Of a DNA stretch of 36,022 nt, positions 27,600-36,022 are shown piece after piece (positions within the stretch are counted from its first letter, which is position 1; each line of letters begins with the position of its first letter). Both the position numbers and the translations under genes were made by a program. Source of the DNA: Gemmatimonadota bacterium (GTDB lineage: Bacteria; Gemmatimonadota; Gemmatimonadetes; Gemmatimonadales; GWC2-71-9); assembly GCA_003222205.1 (NCBI GenBank), contig QHVC01000010.1:1-36022 (forward strand), in the 5' to 3' direction. The notes below the pieces were generated by a model. It worked only from the letters and a program-made list of their open reading frames with translations, was not told where the DNA came from and ran no database searches.

Positions 27600-28378
27600 A
27601 TCTGTGGCAGGGCCTCGTGCTCGGCCTGGTGCAGGGGCTGACCGAGTTTCTCCCCGTCTCCAGCTCTGGTCACCTCGTGCTGGTCGAGGCGCTGACCGGC
27701 GTCCGCTTTCAAGACGTGTCGGTCGAGGTCTCGTTGCACGTGGCGACGCTGGGCTCGGTGCTCGTGCTGTACGGACGACGGCTGTGGCAGATCGCGCGCG
27801 GCGTCCTGCGGCGAGACCCGGGGAGCGTGCGCTATGCCGGCCTTCTGATTCTCGCCACCATCCCGGCCGGGCTGATCGGCGTGCTGTTTCACCGCCAGAT
27901 CGAGGAGCGATTCCACTCGTTGACCTGGCTGGGGGTGCAGTTCCTGATCACCGGCGGGATTCTGTGGATGACGCGCGGGCCGCGGGGCGCGCGCGACCTC
28001 CCCACGCCGGCGGCAGCGACCGGCATCGGGTTTGCTCAGGCGGTCGCCATCCTGCCGGCGATCTCGCGGTCGGGCGCAACCGTGGCGGCGGCGCTGTGGA
28101 GCGGCCTGACGCCCGTGGCAGCGGCTGAGTTCAGCTTTCTCATGGCCATCCCCGTCATAGCCGGCGCGGCCCTGGTCGAGGTGCGTGAGGCGGTGCTCAA
28201 CCTGAGCGCAATCGGGCTGCTGCCCTGGGCCGTGAGCTTCATCGTCGCGTTCGTCGCCGGTCTCTGGTCCATCCGTTTTCTCGTCGCCGTGCTGCGCCGC
28301 GGCCGCTTTCACGTGTTCGCGCCGTATTGCTGGGCGGTGGGCGTGTTCACGATCGGGTACGCGATGTGGCGCCCCTAG
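27596..28378 (+). CDS. uppP: Undecaprenyl-diphosphatase (BacA/UppP family)
   Basis: A 260-residue membrane phosphatase that converts undecaprenyl diphosphate to the monophosphate carrier used for peptidoglycan synthesis; overexpression confers bacitracin resistance in other bacteria. The signature GLTEFLPVSSSGHLVL (about 14-29) carries the catalytic Glu/Ser region and PAISRSGATVAAAL (about 154-167) the second conserved site with Arg and Ser. Several membrane helices cover the rest. The GTG start overlaps the preceding UbiA gene; birA starts 13 nt before its stop. Confidence 0.96.
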   Translation: MNLWQGLVLGLVQGLTEFLPVSSSGHLVLVEALTGVRFQDVSVEVSLHVATLGSVLVLYGRRLWQIARGVLRRDPGSVRYAGLLILATIPAGLIGVLFHRQIEERFHSLTWLGVQFLITGGILWMTRGPRGARDLPTPAAATGIGFAQAVAILPAISRSGATVAAALWSGLTPVAAAEFSFLMAIPVIAGAALVEVREAVLNLSAIGLLPWAVSFIVAFVAGLWSIRFLVAVLRRGRFHVFAPYCWAVGVFTIGYAMWRP

Positions 28379-29118
28379 AGCTGGACGGCGTCCCCGCGAC
28401 GGCCCTGGCGCGGCGCTGGGGCGTGCCGCAATGCGGCCTGTTTCGCCGGGTCGCCTCCACCCTCGACGGCATTCACGAGCTCGCCGCCCAGCACGCCCCT
28501 CCGGGCACCGTGATCATCGCGGAAGAGCAGACCGCCGGACGCGGTCAGGTCGGACGCACCTGGCACTCCCCGCCCGGTGGCGTGTGGCTGGGGATGCTGC
28601 TGCAGCCCGCCCACGGGGAGCTCGGCGTCATGTCCATCCGGGCGGGGCTCGTGCTGGCCGATGTGGTGGACGAGCTCGCCGGTCGTCCCGTCGCCCAGCT
28701 CAAATGGCCGAACGACGTCGTCGTCATGGATCGCAAGGTCGCCGGCATCCTGTGCGAGGGGCGCTGGCAGGGCGATGCGCTGCAATGGCTGGGACTGGGA
28801 ATCGGCGTGAACGTGAGCAACCCGATCCCTGCGGAGGTCGCGGACCGCGCGATCGCCCTGCAGGAGATCCTGCCGGCGGTGCGGCGTCTCGACCTGCTCG
28901 ACCGCCTGGTGCCGGCCCTGCTGCGGCTCACCGCCCACGCGGCCCGCCTCACGGAGTCGGAGTGCGTCGCCTTCGGCATGCGCGACTGGCTCCGCGGCCG
29001 CCAGCTCAAGGCGCCGTTGTTCGGTCGCGCGGCCGGGATCCGGGCCGACGGCACGCTCCTCGTGGACACCGGTTCGGGCACCACCTACGCGCGGGAAGGC
29101 CATGTCGAGCTCGCCTGA
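28366..29118 (+). CDS. birA: Biotin--[acetyl-CoA-carboxylase] ligase
   Basis: A 250-residue biotin protein ligase that activates biotin as biotinyl-AMP and attaches it to the carboxyl-carrier lysine. GRGQVGRTWHSPPGGVWLGM (about 61-80) is the biotinyl-AMP loop, KWPNDVVVMDRKVAGIL (about 113-129) includes the catalytic lysine region and GLGIGVNVSNP (about 143-153) completes the site. No N-terminal helix-turn-helix is present, so it is a monofunctional (class I) ligase and not a repressor. GTG 28366 overlaps uppP; the open frame upstream of it is uppP shadow. birA next to coaX is a frequent arrangement. Confidence 0.94.
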   Translation: MAPLELDGVPATALARRWGVPQCGLFRRVASTLDGIHELAAQHAPPGTVIIAEEQTAGRGQVGRTWHSPPGGVWLGMLLQPAHGELGVMSIRAGLVLADVVDELAGRPVAQLKWPNDVVVMDRKVAGILCEGRWQGDALQWLGLGIGVNVSNPIPAEVADRAIALQEILPAVRRLDLLDRLVPALLRLTAHAARLTESECVAFGMRDWLRGRQLKAPLFGRAAGIRADGTLLVDTGSGTTYAREGHVELA

Positions 29119-29233
29119 TCTGCCGCGCCGCGCGCGCTTGGCGCTCGCGCTCGCCGGCACGGGCGCATTGGCGTTGGGACTCGGCTGGATGGTGTGGCGG
29201 CGTGGCGGCGCCGGAACGGCGTCTCTATCTTAG
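29102..29233 (+). CDS. Small single-span membrane protein (43 aa)
   Basis: A short open frame from ATG 29102 to TAG 29231-29233. It starts within the last 17 nt of birA, as do most overlapping genes here, and ends 6 nt before coaX. The peptide has a polar, basic N-terminus (SSSPDLPRRAR), one hydrophobic helix (LALALAGTGALALGLGWMVW, about 13-32) and a basic RRGG end, so it would form one membrane span. It exactly fills the birA-coaX gap. Function unknown; translation is unproven. Confidence 0.5.
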   Translation: MSSSPDLPRRARLALALAGTGALALGLGWMVWRRGGAGTASLS

Positions 29234-29239
29234 CGCCCC

Positions 29240-30019
29240 ATGCTGCTCGCGGTGAACATCAACAATACCGAGACCAAGATTGGTCTCTTCCGGGGGGAGA
29301 CCCTCGAGTCGCACTGGCGCCTCACGACCGCCGGGCGCACCCCGGACGAGTGGGCGGCGGCGATCACCGCATCGCTGTCGCAGAGCGGGCGCTCCACGAG
29401 CGAAGTGCGGGCAGCCATCCTCGCCTCGGTCGTGCCCCCCGTGACGCAGGCCGTAGGTGAGGCCGTCGCGGCCGCGACGGGGAAGCAGCCCGTCGTCGTC
29501 GATGGGCGGGCCCGGCTCCCCATCACGCTCGACGTCGATGAGCCCCTGACGGTCGGGGCGGACCGCATTCTCAACACGCTCGCCGCCTCGAAGCTCTTCC
29601 ACCGCGACACGATCGTCGTCGACTTCGGCACGGCGACCACGTTCGACTGCATCACCGCCGACGGGCGCTTCATCGGCGGCGTCATCATGCCCGGGGTGCG
29701 CACCGCGTCCGACGCGCTCATCAGCCGCACCGCGAAGCTGCCGGCGACCGAGCTGACTCCACCCGAGCGCGTCATCGGCCGCCGTACCGAAGACTGCATC
29801 CGGGCCGGGGTCCTGTGGGGCGCCGCCGACGCGGTCGACGGGCTGGTGCGGCGCATCGTCGCGGAGTGGCCGGCGAAAAAAACCCGTCCCTACGTTATCG
29901 CCACCGGCGGGCTCGCCGCGCTTGTGGTCCCGCTGACAACGGAGATCGAGTCCGTGTATCCCGACCTCACCATCACCGGTCTGCAGATCGCCGCCGGAGC
30001 CCTCGACCTCTCGTGGTAG
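29240..30019 (+). CDS. coaX: Type III pantothenate kinase
   Basis: A 259-residue ASKHA-fold kinase catalysing the first step of coenzyme A synthesis. The family motifs LTVGADRILNTLAA (about 103-116) and VVDFGTATTFDCI (about 127-139), the latter with the catalytic Asp, are present, as is GGVIMPGVRTASDALISRTA (about 148-167). The first phosphate motif is unusual: residues 5-10 read VNINNT where the family has a D-[IV]-G-N-T core, so the conserved Asp6 is Asn and the Gly is Asn. The remaining motifs argue for a working kinase, but reduced or altered activity is possible. A TATCTT element lies 8 nt before the ATG, so a leaderless transcript is possible. Confidence 0.92.
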   Translation: MLLAVNINNTETKIGLFRGETLESHWRLTTAGRTPDEWAAAITASLSQSGRSTSEVRAAILASVVPPVTQAVGEAVAAATGKQPVVVDGRARLPITLDVDEPLTVGADRILNTLAASKLFHRDTIVVDFGTATTFDCITADGRFIGGVIMPGVRTASDALISRTAKLPATELTPPERVIGRRTEDCIRAGVLWGAADAVDGLVRRIVAEWPAKKTRPYVIATGGLAALVVPLTTEIESVYPDLTITGLQIAAGALDLSW

Positions 30020-30942
30020 CCGACCCCCGCGCGGCCAGCGCGTGGCGTCGCTGGGGCTACCGCGTGCTGCCCGGCGACCTCTTCTCCTACCTGCTGCACC
30101 TGCGCCCCGCCGAGTGGCCGATCATGGCCGCCCATACGGCGCTGGGCTGGGTCCTGGCGGTCGGCGTGCGCGGCGCGCTGCAGGGCGCGCACGCCGGCGC
30201 GGCCCTCGCGGCGCTCGTCCTCTGGGTCGTACTCCTCAACGGCGGCACGCTCGCGTTGAACACCGCGTTCGACCGCGACGAGGGCGACATCGGGTATCTC
30301 CGCGCGCCGCCGCCCGTCCCGCGCTATCTGTTGCCGTTCAGCGTCGTGCTGCTCGCCGGGGGGCAGCTCCTGGCCCTGTCGCTGCCCGCCGCGTTCCAGA
30401 TCGACTACGGCATCTGCTTCGCCATGTCGGTCCTGTATTCGGTGCCGCCGTTCCGCTTCAAGGCCGTGGCGGGCGTGGACTGGGTGATCAACATGTGGGG
30501 GTTCGGCACGCTCACGCCCTTCGCCACCTGGGCGGCGACGGGGCGGCCGCTCGACACGGGTCACGGGCTGGTGCTGCTCGCCTTCTGTCCGCTGTTCGCG
30601 GCGCTGTATCCCCTGACGCAGCTCTATCAGTTCGAGGAGGACCGGCGACGCGGGGATCGCACCCTGGCGCTCATCCTGGGGATGCGGAAAAGCCTCGGGA
30701 TCGCGATTGTTTGCGCGCTGCTCGCGTTCGCGTTGTTCGCCGCGGCGGTGGTGCTGCTGGGCATCGGGATCGGGTGGGGAGTGTTGCTCGCCGTGCCGTT
30801 CGCGGCCTGGCTGCTCGTCCTCGGACCCTGGTATGCGCGGCACGAATCGTGGAGTCCCGCCGAACACCAGCGGGGGATGTATCGCGCCCTGACGGCGTGG
30901 GCGCTGACCGACCTGGCGGTGCTTGCGGTGTTCGCGCGTTGA
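30013..30942 (+). CDS. UbiA-family prenyltransferase (second copy, different subfamily)
   Basis: A 309-residue polytopic membrane protein of the UbiA superfamily. The first Asp motif is LNTAFDRDEGDIGYLRAPPP (about 76-95) and the second QFEEDRRRGDRTLALILGM (about 204-222), both appropriate for Mg-diphosphate binding. Hydrophobic segments lie near 37-55, 58-72, 100-120, 125-140, 185-200, 225-260. It differs clearly from the other UbiA protein in motif spacing and in the DEGD/PPP signature. Acceptor and product are unknown; quinone, carotenoid or chlorin side-chain transfer are possible. The GTG start overlaps the coaX stop by 7 nt, and it closes the long plus-strand gene chain. Confidence 0.82.
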   Translation: MVADPRAASAWRRWGYRVLPGDLFSYLLHLRPAEWPIMAAHTALGWVLAVGVRGALQGAHAGAALAALVLWVVLLNGGTLALNTAFDRDEGDIGYLRAPPPVPRYLLPFSVVLLAGGQLLALSLPAAFQIDYGICFAMSVLYSVPPFRFKAVAGVDWVINMWGFGTLTPFATWAATGRPLDTGHGLVLLAFCPLFAALYPLTQLYQFEEDRRRGDRTLALILGMRKSLGIAIVCALLAFALFAAAVVLLGIGIGWGVLLAVPFAAWLLVLGPWYARHESWSPAEHQRGMYRALTAWALTDLAVLAVFAR

Positions 30943-30946
30943 ACCG

Positions 30947-30975
30947 TTGGCCCCCGGACCGCCGCCCGCTAGATT
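30947..30975 (+). promoter_or_regulatory. Putative promoter for membrane-protein gene
   Basis: TTGGCC (30947-30952) and TAGATT (30970-30975) are 17 bp apart, about 38 bp before ATG 31013. It marks the only sizeable gap (70 bp) after the long gene chain, consistent with a new transcription unit. Confidence 0.4.
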
Positions 30976-31012
30976 ACTGACTCAGACCCGCAATGCGCGG
31001 AGCGACCCTTTC

Positions 31013-31633
31013 ATGATGACCAGCGCGGCCTCAACCGCGACCGACCGCTCGGACTTCCGCACGGTGATGATCGCCGGGACCAAGACCGGGGCCCTGATCG
31101 CCCTCGCGGTCGTGGTGTTCCTGGCCGCGACGCGCGTCCTGGGTCCGGGGGGGGGGGCCGCGCGGGCGCTCGTCCAGGCGCTCGTGGTCCTCGCCGCCGC
31201 GACCGCAGCAGCTTTCCTTCCGGCTCACTGGGCGGTTCCGCGCACCACGGAAGGCGTCGCCGGAAGCGCGGCGATCGGGCTGTGGGGGACGATCGTATTC
31301 AGCGTGATCGACATCGCGCTGTTCCGTCCGTTGCGGGCCTACCCGTGGACGTGGGATGCCGTCGGCGGCGGCGGCACCTGGTGGTACCTGCCGATCTGGT
31401 GGATGCTGGGCACGTACCTCGCCTGGTTGGGCGGGATGCTGTGGGCGACCCGGCAGGCCCGCGGGGAGGTGTCCGTCGGCCGGGTCGCGCTCCCGGTCGT
31501 CGCCGGAGCGATCGTGCTCGCCGCCGTCGCGATGCTCGCCAGGCTCGGTGTCCTTCTGCCCGTTGCGGCGGGCGGCGGCTTCGCGATCACCCTCACGGGG
31601 CTCGCGGTCGCCGGCATCGCGCGCAAAGGGTAG
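31013..31633 (+). CDS. Hypothetical polytopic membrane protein
   Basis: A 206-residue protein of unrecognised family. About five hydrophobic segments are visible: TGALIALAVVVFLAAT near 25-40, ALVQALVVLAAATAAAFL near 52-69, SAAIGLWGTIVFSVIDIALF near 84-103, a Trp-rich segment with WWYLPIWWMLGTYLAWLGGM near 121-142, and two more at the C-terminus. A Gly-rich GGGGTWW turn precedes the Trp-rich helix. Tandem ATGs at 31013 and 31016 are both possible starts; GGAG at about 30999-31002 is a modest ribosome-binding site. It starts a new transcription unit with the small membrane protein that follows. Confidence 0.68.
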   Translation: MMTSAASTATDRSDFRTVMIAGTKTGALIALAVVVFLAATRVLGPGGGAARALVQALVVLAAATAAAFLPAHWAVPRTTEGVAGSAAIGLWGTIVFSVIDIALFRPLRAYPWTWDAVGGGGTWWYLPIWWMLGTYLAWLGGMLWATRQARGEVSVGRVALPVVAGAIVLAAVAMLARLGVLLPVAAGGGFAITLTGLAVAGIARKG

Positions 31634-31660
31634 CGGGGCGGGGGCGGGGAGGGGCGCACC

Positions 31661-31945
31661 GTGCCCCGCTGGCTGGCCCATCTGCTCGTCGTCGTGGGAT
31701 GGCTCCTCACGCCGGTCGTGGCCTGGGGAGCTTCGTTTTTGGGACTGTGGCTCGGGGCGCTCGTGGCGATCCGCTTTCACAGCCCCGCCGCGATGCTGGG
31801 CGCCGCCGGGGCCCTGGGCTTGGTGTGCGGTTTCGCCACCTTATGGGTGTGGGTGCACTTGATGCGCCGTGTGCCCCACCTGCTGTCGCACCTCATGGCT
31901 CCGCGGGCCTCCGAGCAGCACGACGCGCTCCCCGCCGCCGACTGA
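31661..31945 (+). CDS. Small hypothetical membrane protein (94 aa)
   Basis: A 94-residue protein with two hydrophobic helices (about 5-35, HLLVVVGWLLTPVVAWGASF and following, and about 43-66, AAMLGAAGALGLVCGFATLW) and a short His-rich cytoplasmic tail. The GTG start is preceded by a purine-rich GGGGAGGGG stretch (about 31646-31654) that can act as ribosome-binding site. It lies 27 nt after the previous membrane-protein gene and ends 1 nt before the NlpC/P60 gene, so it is probably co-transcribed with both. I do not recognise a family. Confidence 0.62.
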   Translation: MPRWLAHLLVVVGWLLTPVVAWGASFLGLWLGALVAIRFHSPAAMLGAAGALGLVCGFATLWVWVHLMRRVPHLLSHLMAPRASEQHDALPAAD

Positions 31946-31946
31946 C

Positions 31947-32921
31947 ATGCGGCCCCTCGCGCTGCTGCTCGTGCTTCCCGCGGTCCTCTCGGCGCAGGGC
32001 CGCGAATACGAATTCCACCTCGGGCGCTGGGGCGGCGGCAACAGAGCCGTGAGCTACGAGTTCCGCACCAGCCAGCCCCTGTTCGGCTCGGTCACTCACG
32101 GCTTCGGGGTCAGCGCGCTCATCAACGACAGCCTCGGCCGGCGGCGCGCGTTCTACGGCATGGGCTACGAGCTCCAGGCGCTGCGGCGCCGCGGCGCCTT
32201 CGGCCCCTACGCTCTGCTCGCCCTCGAGCTCGGGCTCTCGACTGATACCGCGCGCCAAGAGCTCGGCGCCCAGTGGAGCGCCGGTGGCGGGCTGGAGTGG
32301 CGCCCGGTCTCGCGCCTCGCCGTGGGCGCCGAAGCCCGCTATCGCGTCGAGGATCGCGGACCGCGCGGATTCTGGCGGCCTGGCGGTGCGCGTAAAGGAG
32401 TGAGTGTGGCGATGGGGGTGTCGCTCACGCTCGGGCGAGTGGCGAGCCGGGGTGGGGGCGGGGAGGGCGGGGGCGGACGGAGCTGGCCAAGCGCTTCGCT
32501 GCCGCCCGCGGAAGCCCACACACTGGTCACCGGCAACGCCGCCGACGTTGTCCGGACAGCCCTGGACGCGATCGGCAGCCCGTACCAGTGGGGCGGTACG
32601 GCGGCGAACGGGTTCGACTGCTCCGGACTGATTCAGTACGCCTACGGCCAGCACGGCGTCCGTGTCCCCCGCATGAGCCGCGACCAGGCGACGGCGGGCA
32701 CGGACGTGACCCCGGTGGTGGAGGCCCTGCAGCCGGGCGACATCCTACTGTTCTCAGCGCAGCCGGGCGGCGGCGTCACCCACGTGGGGATGTACGTCGG
32801 GGAGAGCAAGTTCATCCACAGCTCCAGCACCGGCGTAAAGCTCTCGCGGCTCGACCCGCATGATCCGGAAGGGGCGTATTGGATCTCGAGGTGGGTGGGG
32901 GCGCGCCGGATCATGCAATGA
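31947..32921 (+). CDS. Secreted NlpC/P60 peptidase fused to a barrel-like N-terminal domain
   Basis: A 324-residue exported protein. Residues 1-18 are a signal peptide (MRPLALLLVLPAVLSAQG). Residues about 20-165 alternate short beta strands (YELQALRRRGAFGPYALLAL, LEWRPVSRLAVGAEARYRVE) as in small outer-membrane beta-barrel proteins. A Gly/Arg linker (about 168-185) follows. Residues about 198-324 are an NlpC/P60 cysteine peptidase with Cys225 in FDCSGLIQYAY, His278 in THVGMYVG and His291 in FIHSS; it would cut peptidoglycan peptide stems. ATG 31947 sits one base after the previous stop. The combination suggests an outer-membrane-tethered cell-wall hydrolase. It overlaps the next gene as ATGA. 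Confidence 0.85.
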   Translation: MRPLALLLVLPAVLSAQGREYEFHLGRWGGGNRAVSYEFRTSQPLFGSVTHGFGVSALINDSLGRRRAFYGMGYELQALRRRGAFGPYALLALELGLSTDTARQELGAQWSAGGGLEWRPVSRLAVGAEARYRVEDRGPRGFWRPGGARKGVSVAMGVSLTLGRVASRGGGGEGGGGRSWPSASLPPAEAHTLVTGNAADVVRTALDAIGSPYQWGGTAANGFDCSGLIQYAYGQHGVRVPRMSRDQATAGTDVTPVVEALQPGDILLFSAQPGGGVTHVGMYVGESKFIHSSSTGVKLSRLDPHDPEGAYWISRWVGARRIMQ

Positions 32922-33370
32922 CGCCTCACGTTGCACGACGTCACGTTGCCCGAAGGCTGGGAGGCTGGGCCGTTCAGCGTGCCGTCGTGCCGTCGTGTGT
33001 CTTGTTGATGGGCTGCGCCTCGTCAGGCTCCTATCGCGTCGCCGGCCAGCTCAAGGCGTACGAGATCCTGGTTCCCGGCCGCGATTCGATCAGCGCGCAC
33101 GTGGCCGCCGCTTTCGGGCGGCGGGGGTTCCGGGTGCGCGCTGTGGTGCGGGGAGGCAGCCGCCCGACCCTAGCCTACGTGGCCTTCTGGTTCAGCGAGC
33201 CGGGGGCTGGCGGGGAGGGACCTCGGTATTACGCCCGCTTGGCGGACACCCGCACCGGGGGTATTGTCGCCGCCGCCACGGTGGCGTTGGACTCCCTAGG
33301 GTCGACCCTCAAATCCCGCGTGGATTCTCTGGTTACCCTGCTGACCGCCCCGCTCCCGCCCACCCCTTGA
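32918..33370 (+). CDS. Putative lipoprotein, N-terminus encoded by repeat sequence
   Basis: A 150-residue product if ATG 32918 (overlapping the NlpC/P60 stop) is the start. A lipobox-like VLLMGC (Cys33) is preceded by RRLGGWAVQRAVV, giving a usable lipoprotein signal; GTG 32987 is a shorter alternative that would leave few residues before the Cys. The mature part (SYRVAGQLKAYEILVPGRDS, then a mixed alpha/beta region and SRVDSLVTLLTAPLPPTP) is unrecognised. Codons 3-28 are written almost wholly by tandem short repeats (32925-32998). It ends about 37 bp before the groES control region. Confidence 0.6.
   Translation: MTPHVARRHVARRLGGWAVQRAVVPSCVLLMGCASSGSYRVAGQLKAYEILVPGRDSISAHVAAAFGRRGFRVRAVVRGGSRPTLAYVAFWFSEPGAGGEGPRYYARLADTRTGGIVAAATVALDSLGSTLKSRVDSLVTLLTAPLPPTP
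32925..32998 (+). repeat. Cluster of three short tandem repeats
   Basis: In a row: TCACGTTGC twice at a 15-bp period (about 32926-32955), AGGCTGGG twice (about 32954-32969), and CGTGCCGT in tandem (about 32978-32997). They form the signal-peptide-coding part of the lipoprotein gene. Confidence 0.6.
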
Positions 33371-33400
33371 CAATCGAGCGCCGCCAGGGGAAACTATAGG
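33367..33400 (+). promoter_or_regulatory. Putative groESL promoter elements
   Basis: TTGACA at 33367-33372 and TATAGG at 33395-33400 sit directly before the CIRCE box. Their spacing is 22 bp, longer than the usual 16-19, so one of the two boxes may be misidentified. The position just upstream of CIRCE is right for a HrcA-controlled promoter. Confidence 0.4.
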
Positions 33401-33406
33401 CTGTCG

Positions 33407-33433
33407 TTAGCACTTCTCTACTGAGAGTGCTAA
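33407..33433. promoter_or_regulatory. CIRCE operator (HrcA binding site)
   Basis: TTAGCACTT at 33407-33415, a 9-bp spacer and GAGTGCTAA at 33425-33433 match the CIRCE consensus TTAGCACTC-N9-GAGTGCTAA with one mismatch in the left arm. It lies 45 bp before groES. HrcA repression relieved by heat shock is therefore expected; hrcA is not in the window. Confidence 0.95.
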
Positions 33434-33478
33434 CAACGCATGAACGTAAGGACTTATAGGCCACGGAGGAGCAGAGTC

Positions 33479-35450
<1,972 letters not shown>

Positions 35451-35452
35451 CA

Positions 35453-35480
35453 CCAGACGCACAGACGCACAGATGCAGAG
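35453..35480 (+). repeat. GACGCACA short repeats after groEL
   Basis: CAGACGCACAGACGCACAGA follows the groEL stop by two bases. It is the same kind of unit as GACGCACAGACGCCGAG after the second tRNA-Ser (about 341-357). It leads directly into the terminator stem. Confidence 0.65.
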
Positions 35481-35510
35481 GCGCCAAGGGGTTTTCCTCT
35501 TGGCGCTTTT
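35481..35510 (+). terminator. Rho-independent terminator of groESL
   Basis: GCGCCAAG (35481-35488) pairs perfectly with CTTGGCGC (35499-35506); three further inner pairs (one G-U) leave a TTTT loop, and TTTT follows at 35507-35510. The U-tract is short but the stem is strong and lies just after groEL. Confidence 0.88.
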
Positions 35511-35554
35511 GTATTTGTGACCCCCATCCTAGCCGCGAGCGCTACCTTGGACCG

Positions 35555-36022
35555 ATGACGGCACCACCCGGCCCACCTTCCACGCCCCCGCCTCCCCAGA
35601 AGGCGGCGCTCTCTCGCGAGCTGGGTGATTTCCTGATCGAGCTGTCCATCGCCCTGCACAAGCACGCGATGTACCCGGAGGGTCATCCCTCGCTCGCGCC
35701 TGCAGCCGCAGGTGTGGTGCGGCGCGGGGAGGCCCTGCTGCAGGAGCGCCCGACGCTCTCGCTCGGCGTGGCCCGCAACCAGCTCATCATCGAGGGGGTC
35801 GCGACCGACCCCAGGCATCCGGTGCTGGCGGAGCTGGCCGGGCGCCTGCATCGCCATCACCTGGGGGCCGCGACGTTCTCCCGCGGGGTCACGGCCGAAG
35901 AAGTGGGCGAGGTCCTCAGGACCCTCGCCGTCGAGGCCGATCGCACAGCACAACCGTTGGGGCTCGGGAATCCTGAGCGCCTCCGGGCGTGGCCGCACGT
36001 GCGTCTCCACTCCCTGACGTAC
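35555..36022 (+). CDS. LYPPxHP-like domain protein, truncated by window end
   Basis: An open frame from ATG 35555 to the window end (156 codons, no stop). After a Pro-rich start (TAPPGPPSTPPPPQK), residues about 20-130 carry MYPEGHPSL (39-47), LSLGVARNQLIIEG (68-81), LAELAGRLHRHHL (91-103) and GVTAEEVGEVLRTL (111-124). These line up in order with LYPPTHPAV, the WKIGATGLHWHG strand, LAELLYARGI and GLMPDHVLALF of the HEAT-repeat protein at 13747-15333, so both share an unnamed domain. What follows the domain is outside the window. A TACCTT element lies 6 nt before the ATG, and there is no Shine-Dalgarno sequence, suggesting a leaderless start. Confidence 0.72.
   Translation, partial: MTAPPGPPSTPPPPQKAALSRELGDFLIELSIALHKHAMYPEGHPSLAPAAAGVVRRGEALLQERPTLSLGVARNQLIIEGVATDPRHPVLAELAGRLHRHHLGAATFSRGVTAEEVGEVLRTLAVEADRTAQPLGLGNPERLRAWPHVRLHSLTY

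Overview
The window is a gene-dense, very GC-rich bacterial chromosome segment (GC high by eye, mostly GTG/ATG starts inside 4-nt gene overlaps). Lipoproteins, a beta-barrel-like secreted protein, a bacillithiol synthase (BshA), a MoxR/Bat cluster and a HrcA-type CIRCE box before groESL point to a diderm heterotroph. Gene content and style fit Gemmatimonadota best, but this is inferred from content and not proven. No phage, transposase, CRISPR or rRNA is visible; the region looks chromosomal and mostly housekeeping.

Layout. 1-0.4 kb: two tRNA-Ser genes (CGA, GGA), each bracketed by inverted copies of a short GACGCCGA-type repeat. 0.4-4.8 kb: a base-excision glycosylase, an unknown membrane protein, pterin-4a-carbinolamine dehydratase, a minus-strand secreted protein with an internal duplication, a D-2-hydroxyacid dehydrogenase and a lipoprotein gene that sits between two copies of the dehydrogenase's C-terminal coding sequence. 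4.8-9.1 kb: pyrR-pyrB-pyrC, a class II aldolase and a coiled-coil/zinc-ribbon protein in one overlapping operon, then convergent rpsT. 9.4-25.6 kb: a long chain of overlapping plus-strand genes: M50 protease, scpA, scpB, a pseudouridine synthase, an unknown Rossmann protein, a HEAT-repeat protein, MoxR ATPase, DUF58, a small membrane protein, BatA, a BatB-BatC fusion, a BatD-BatE fusion, mutL and miaA. 25.7-30.9 kb: bshA, a UbiA prenyltransferase, uppP, birA, a 43-residue membrane peptide, coaX and a second UbiA protein. 31.0-33.4 kb: two small membrane proteins, a barrel-NlpC/P60 fusion and a lipoprotein. 33.4-35.5 kb: CIRCE-groES-groEL and a strong terminator. The window ends inside a gene whose N-terminal domain resembles that of the HEAT-repeat protein.

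How the genes work together. The pyr genes make pyrimidines; ScpAB act with SMC in chromosome segregation. The MoxR-DUF58-Bat cassette is a membrane-anchored chaperone/VWA system whose substrate is unknown. In this genome it is condensed into two fusions that still carry buried signal-peptide-like segments, and it is preceded by a Rossmann protein of unknown function and a HEAT protein. BirA and CoaX supply cofactors, BshA low-molecular-weight thiol, UppP the lipid carrier for cell-wall synthesis.

The most unusual signals are the Bat fusions and their upstream partners, the shared LYPPxHP domain, the duplicated dehydrogenase tail, the tRNA-bracketing repeats and other short repeat clusters at gene edges, the Asp-to-Asn change in the first phosphate motif of CoaX, and a recurring TAnnTT promoter-like element.
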